Below are positions 59,977 to 64,000 of a DNA stretch of 64,000 bases, piece after piece. The DNA lies in assembly GCF_003688915.1 (NCBI RefSeq), contig NZ_REFU01000001.1:310001-374000 (forward strand). The letters run 5' to 3'. The notes under the pieces are model-generated. The model did no database searches. It was not told the DNA's origin and was given only the letters and a program-made list of their open reading frames with translations. A program made the translations under genes and the position numbers. Within the stretch, counting starts at the first letter, position 1; the number at the start of each line of letters is the position of its first letter. Source of the DNA: Rhodococcus sp. SBT000017 (GTDB lineage Bacteria; Actinomycetota; Actinomycetes; Mycobacteriales; Mycobacteriaceae).

Positions 59977-61377
59977 ATGGCCATTACAGAGAAGCCGGAC
60001 ACCGGCGAGAACGGACTCGGTACCAGCCTGAAGCCACGGCACGTGACGATGATCTCGATAGCCGGAGTCATCGGTGCGGGATTGTTCGTGGGTTCGGCGA
60101 ACGCCATCGCGACGGCAGGCCCAGCAGTGTTGCTGGCGTATCTGTTCGCGGGAACACTCGTGATTTTGGTGATGCGCATGCTGGGGGAGATGGCGACGGC
60201 CAATCCCGACACCGGCTCGTTCTCCACGTATGCCACACGCGCGCTGGGTCATTGGGCCGGATTCTCGGTCGGATGGCTCTACTGGTGGTTCTGGGTGCTG
60301 GTGATCCCGGTCGAAGCGACCGCGGCTGCATCCATTCTCACCAACTGGCTCGGCGGAGCGCAATGGATGTGGGCACTGCTCATCGTCATCGCCCTCACCG
60401 CGACCAACCTGATCAGCGTCGGCAACTACGGCGAATTCGAGTTCTGGTTCGCCCTGGTGAAGGTCGTGGCCATCATCGCGTTCATCGGCCTCGGGATCGC
60501 AGCCATCCTGGGATGGCTACCCGATTCGGAAGTAAGTGGCGTGGACCAACTCTGGGCCTCGGGCGGATTCATGCCCCTCGGGTTCGGCGCGGTGATCGCG
60601 GCCATGCTGACGACGATGTTTTCGTTCATGGGCTCGGAAATCGTCACCATCGCCGCTGCCGAATCCAAGGACCCGGCAAAGGGAATCACCCGCGCCACGA
60701 ACTCGGTGATCTGGCGAATCTCGATCTTCTACTTCGGTTCCATCTTCGTCATCGTCGCGTTGGTGCCCTGGAACGAACTGGACCCCAATACGGGCTCGTA
60801 CCAATTCGTGCTGTCCAAGATGGGAATCCCGCACGCCGAGACCATCATGGACATCGTCATTCTGACCGCCGTCGCGTCGTGCCTGAATTCGGCGCTCTAC
60901 ACCGCGTCGCGCATGCTGTATTCGCTCGGCGATCGAGGCGACGCACCCAAGTCGGTCAAGAAGATCACCACGAACGGGGTGCCGTGGATTGCGGTGATCG
61001 CCTCGATGGTGCTCGGGTTCCTCGCCGTGGTCGGAAATTACATCCTGCCCGAGAAACTCTTCACCTACCTGCTGGCCACCACCGGAGCCGTCGCGCTCTT
61101 CGTCTATCTCGCCATCGCCAGCAGCCAGCTGGTGCTGCGGCGTCAACTCGACCGCGACGGCGAACGCCCCGCCGTTCGGATGTGGCTCTACCCGTGGTTG
61201 ACCTATCTGGCCATCGGGTTCATCGTGTTCGTCCTGGTGATGATGGTGGTCCGGCCGGAACAGCGGTCGTCCATTCTGCTGTCGGCAGTGCTTGCGGCCG
61301 TGACCGTGGTCGGTGGAATTGCGGTGCAGCGCCGAAATGCGCGGCGCGACATTGTTGCCGCCCGCGCATCGGAGTGA
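59977..61377 (+). CDS. Amino-acid permease (APC superfamily, GabP/AnsP-like)
   Basis: 466 residues with 12 predicted helices. LKPRHVTMISIAGVIGAGLFVGSAN is the usual APC start with the substrate loop GVIGAGLF, and GMEMATANPDTGSFSTYA-like GEMATANPDTGSF is helix 3. MFSFMGSEIVTIAAAESKDP is the helix 6 region of the GABA/aromatic subfamily. ATG 59977 gives a short cytosolic leader. Substrate not predictable. Confidence 0.93.
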   Translation: MAITEKPDTGENGLGTSLKPRHVTMISIAGVIGAGLFVGSANAIATAGPAVLLAYLFAGTLVILVMRMLGEMATANPDTGSFSTYATRALGHWAGFSVGWLYWWFWVLVIPVEATAAASILTNWLGGAQWMWALLIVIALTATNLISVGNYGEFEFWFALVKVVAIIAFIGLGIAAILGWLPDSEVSGVDQLWASGGFMPLGFGAVIAAMLTTMFSFMGSEIVTIAAAESKDPAKGITRATNSVIWRISIFYFGSIFVIVALVPWNELDPNTGSYQFVLSKMGIPHAETIMDIVILTAVASCLNSALYTASRMLYSLGDRGDAPKSVKKITTNGVPWIAVIASMVLGFLAVVGNYILPEKLFTYLLATTGAVALFVYLAIASSQLVLRRQLDRDGERPAVRMWLYPWLTYLAIGFIVFVLVMMVVRPEQRSSILLSAVLAAVTVVGGIAVQRRNARRDIVAARASE

Positions 61378-61380
61378 GTC

Positions 61381-62550
61381 CTACTGGATTCCCGCATACA
61401 CCTGCCGGTACAGATCGACGATCTCCTCGGCCGTCGGCACCACCGGATTGTTGCCCGGGCTGCCCGACGCGAGCGCCTGCTCGGCCATGAGCGGCAACAG
61501 CTGGTCCCACTTCGCCTTGTCGATACCGAAGGTCTCCGGCGTCGGAACCTCCACCTCACGGCACAATGTGACGATCGCATCCTGCAACTTGCCACCGGCA
61601 ATCTGATCGGAATCGCTTTCCGACGCCGCGCCCAGTGCGCGTGCGCAGTCGGCGTAACGCGCCGGGGCCCCGGCGATCGAGAACGCCGTGACGGCAGGCA
61701 ACAGCATCGCGTTGGACAGCCCGTGTGCAACATGGAAGTGCGCGCCGATCGGTCGACTCATGCCGTGCACCAGAGCGACGCTCGCATTGGAGAAGGCCAT
61801 TCCGGCCTGCGTCGAGGCATGCATCATGGCCTCGCGCGCCCGCCGGTCGTCGCCGTCCCGATACGCGCGCAGCAACGACGTTCCGATCGTGCGAATCGCA
61901 CTGAGCGCCAAACCGTCGGAAATGGGGTTGGCCTTCTTGCTGACATACGCCTCGATGGCGTGGGTGAGTGCATCGACACCGGTATCCGCCGTCAAGCGCG
62001 CCGGCATCGACATCGTCAACTCGAAGTCGATGATCGAGGCGATCGGCAGGAACGACAGGCCGGGGCACAACATCTTCTCGTCCGAGGCGACATCGGTGAT
62101 GATGGTGAACTGAGTTGCCTCCGAACCACTTCCGGCCGTGGTGGGGATGGCGATGATCGGTAGTGCCGGGCCGGTCGAGAGCACTGGGGCTTTGAAGTCG
62201 CGCATCGTTCCGCCCTGCACCGCGAGAATGGCCAGCGCCTTGGCCGTGTCCATCGGACTGCCGCCGCCGAACCCGATGATCGAATCGGCCGAATGCTGCT
62301 GAACCGCTTCGAGACCGGCGACCAACGAATCGGTCGTCGGATCCGGAACGGTGCCCGAGAACAGTGCAGGCGTCTTCCCGGCCTCGGTCATGATCTTCAT
62401 CAAACGATCCGCCGAGCCGTTGCCGGCCATGAACGCATCGGTGACGAGCAACGGCCGTGACACGTCGAGGTCGGTCAGTACCGTCCCCAACTCTTCGACG
62501 GCACCGCCGCCCAGCTTGAGGAACCGAGGAAACGAAATATTGGCGACCAT
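61381..62550 (-). CDS. Iron-containing alcohol dehydrogenase
   Basis: 389 residues of the Fe-ADH (group III) family. The NAD-binding GFGGGSPMDTAKALA is at about residues 96-110, and TTAGSGSEATQF follows. The iron ligands lie in DTGVDALTHAIEAY and the HGMSRPIGAHFHVAHG stretch. ATG 62550 follows AAGGAG. It lies 34 bp after the methylmalonate-semialdehyde dehydrogenase gene in the same direction, so an alcohol/aldehyde pathway is likely. Confidence 0.92.
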   Translation of the reverse strand: MVANISFPRFLKLGGGAVEELGTVLTDLDVSRPLLVTDAFMAGNGSADRLMKIMTEAGKTPALFSGTVPDPTTDSLVAGLEAVQQHSADSIIGFGGGSPMDTAKALAILAVQGGTMRDFKAPVLSTGPALPIIAIPTTAGSGSEATQFTIITDVASDEKMLCPGLSFLPIASIIDFELTMSMPARLTADTGVDALTHAIEAYVSKKANPISDGLALSAIRTIGTSLLRAYRDGDDRRAREAMMHASTQAGMAFSNASVALVHGMSRPIGAHFHVAHGLSNAMLLPAVTAFSIAGAPARYADCARALGAASESDSDQIAGGKLQDAIVTLCREVEVPTPETFGIDKAKWDQLLPLMAEQALASGSPGNNPVVPTAEEIVDLYRQVYAGIQ

Positions 62551-62584
62551 GGTGTGCTCCTTCGAGGCTAGCTGTTTTCGGGGC

Positions 62585-64000
62585 TCAGCTGTTTTCAGGG
62601 AAGCCGAGGTTGATGCCGCCGTGGCTGGGATCGAGCCAGCGACTGGTGACGGCTTTGCCACGGGTGAAGAAGTGGACACCCTCGGTGCCGTGGGCGTGGC
62701 TGTCGCCGAAGAGGGAGTTCTTCCAGCCGCCGAAGCTGTAGTACGACATGGGAACCGGGATGGGTACGTTGATGCCGACCATGCCGACCTCGACCTCGTT
62801 CTGGAAGCGGCGTGCAGCCCCGCCGTCGTTGGTGAAGATGGCGGTGCCGTTGCCGTAGGGATTCTCGTTGATCAGCTGCAGCGCCTCGTCGTAGGTGTCG
62901 AGACGGACGACCGAGAGTACGGGTCCGAAGATCTCGTCGGTGTAGATGCTCATGTCGGGAGTGACGTGGTCGATGAGGGTGGGGCCGAGCCAGAATCCGT
63001 CGGTGCCACCGTCGGGCTGGACGGTGCGACCGTCGACGACGAGGGTGGCCCCGGCCGCTTCGCCTGCGTCGACGTAGGAGGCGACCTTGTCACGGTGTGC
63101 CTTGGTGACGAGTGGACCCATGTCTGCACCTCGGGTTCCGTCGCCGGTGACCAACGGCGTGGTGCGTTCGGCGATCTTGGCGACGAGTTCGTCGGCGATG
63201 TTTCCCACGGCCACGAGGGCAGAGATCGCCATGCACCGTTCGCCTGCGGAGCCGAAGCCCGCGTTGACCATGGCGTCGGCGGCGAGGTCGAGATCTGCGT
63301 CGGGGAGGACGACGGCATGGTTCTTGGCGCCGCCGAGGGCTTGGACGCGCTTTCCGTGGGCTGTGCCGGTGGAGTAGACGTACTGGGCGATGGGGGTGGA
63401 GCCGACGAAGGAGATCGATTTGATCTTCTTGTTCTCGAGGAGTTCGTCGACGGCCACCTTGTCGCCTTGAAGGACGTTGAAGACGCCGTCGGGCAGGCCT
63501 GCCTCGGCCCAGAGCTGGGCGAGCCAGATGCTGGCGCTCGGGTCTTTCTCGGAGGGTTTGAGGACGACGGTGTTGCCGGCGGCGATGGCGATGGGGAAGA
63601 ACCACATCGGGACCATGGCGGGGAAGTTGAAGGGGGAGATGATGCCGACCGGTCCGAGCGGTTGACGGATGGAGTAGACGTCGACGCCGGTGGAGGCGTT
63701 CTCGGTGTATCCGCCCTTGAGTAGATGGGCCATGCCGCAGGCGAATTCGACGACTTCTTGGCCGCGGGAGATCTCACCGAGTGCGTCGGAGAGGACCTTC
63801 CCGTGTTCGGCGGTGATGATCTCGGCGAGCTCGTTCTTTTTGGCGTTCAACAGTTCTCGGAACGAGAACAGGATGGAGGTTCGCTTGGCGAGGGAGGTGT
63901 CGCGCCACGCCGGGAACGCAGCTGCAGCCGCGTCGATGACCGCGCGGGCGTCGCCGGTGTCGGCCAGGGTGAGCGTGCCGGTGACCTCACCGGTAGCGGG
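62585..64000 (-). CDS. mmsA: CoA-acylating methylmalonate-semialdehyde dehydrogenase (5' end outside window)
   Basis: About 472 residues are visible; the start lies beyond base 64000. It has the MmsA-type aldehyde dehydrogenase core: FNFPAMVPMWFFPIAIAAGN, GGAKNHAVVLPDADLDLAAD, the catalytic Cys in GSAGERCMAIS, and EIFGPVLSVVRL. It converts methylmalonate or malonate semialdehyde to propionyl- or acetyl-CoA in valine, inositol or propanediol breakdown. The HxxxHxxH-type Asn/Cys pair is intact. Read with the downstream Fe-ADH. Confidence 0.93.
   Translation of the reverse strand, partial: PATGEVTGTLTLADTGDARAVIDAAAAAFPAWRDTSLAKRTSILFSFRELLNAKKNELAEIITAEHGKVLSDALGEISRGQEVVEFACGMAHLLKGGYTENASTGVDVYSIRQPLGPVGIISPFNFPAMVPMWFFPIAIAAGNTVVLKPSEKDPSASIWLAQLWAEAGLPDGVFNVLQGDKVAVDELLENKKIKSISFVGSTPIAQYVYSTGTAHGKRVQALGGAKNHAVVLPDADLDLAADAMVNAGFGSAGERCMAISALVAVGNIADELVAKIAERTTPLVTGDGTRGADMGPLVTKAHRDKVASYVDAGEAAGATLVVDGRTVQPDGGTDGFWLGPTLIDHVTPDMSIYTDEIFGPVLSVVRLDTYDEALQLINENPYGNGTAIFTNDGGAARRFQNEVEVGMVGINVPIPVPMSYYSFGGWKNSLFGDSHAHGTEGVHFFTRGKAVTSRWLDPSHGGINLGFPENS

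Overview
The window is high-GC actinobacterial chromosome with frequent GTG starts, ATGA/GTGA gene overlaps and mycolic-acid FAS-II genes. It fits a Rhodococcus (Rhodococcoides)-like member of the Mycobacteriales. From general knowledge, two stretches follow the gene order of Mycobacterium tuberculosis: phoH-ybeY-corC-era-amidase-recO-uppS-zur-smtB-glyS through dgt-dnaG (1-21533), and fabD-acpM-kasA-accD6 with mabR, aceE, a DUF3052 gene and ahpE (45412-55164).

Layout. 1-11520: a partial hydrolase, the RNA/ribosome maturation cluster phoH-ybeY-corC-era, an amidase, recO-uppS, a siderophore-binding lipoprotein behind an iron-box-like site, the zinc regulators zur/smtB, and glyS. 11590-18047: a large TPM-domain protein, then an ABC-2 exporter with a DesK/DesR-like two-component system; the ATPase gene is frameshifted. 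18048-21533: dgt, dnaG and a small protein.

21672-29598: a tRNA-Asn gene carries a 7.85-kb integrated element bounded by a 38-bp direct repeat of the tRNA 3' end. It holds a nonsense-interrupted tyrosine integrase, a terminase-like fragment, a Ymh/HEPN-like protein, a membrane-anchored protein, a possible 23-residue aromatic peptide in a structured short transcription unit, three paralogous winged-helix proteins with glycine-rich hydrophobic tails, an intact IS21-type insertion with a CCGT target duplication, and two cargo remnants. The paralogue trio is the best candidate for an undescribed system.

29864-43167: a gamma-butyrolactone-type pair (AfsA-like synthase and TetR-family receptor), small-molecule enzymes, a DHA2 exporter, a GAF-ANTAR regulator, a stress protein, a Tat-exported phosphoesterase operon, a diguanylate cyclase, tRNA-Met and a molybdopterin oxidoreductase. 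43253-45251: serine hydrolase, DUF3145 and cold-shock-domain proteins. 45412-53998 (minus strand): aceE (frameshifted), mabR, then fabD-acpM-kasA-accD6, with a perfect 8-9-8 inverted repeat before fabD that looks like the MabR operator. 54248-64000: DUF3052 protein, AhpE, tRNA-Val, a TetR regulator beside a DUF1254 protein, nitroreductase, FAD oxidoreductase, an ASCH-like/winged-helix protein, an amino-acid permease, an iron alcohol dehydrogenase and a partial methylmalonate-semialdehyde dehydrogenase.

Two conserved genes (ABC ATPase, aceE) each appear to lack one base inside a CCGG tetranucleotide, which looks more like a sequencing artefact than two real mutations.
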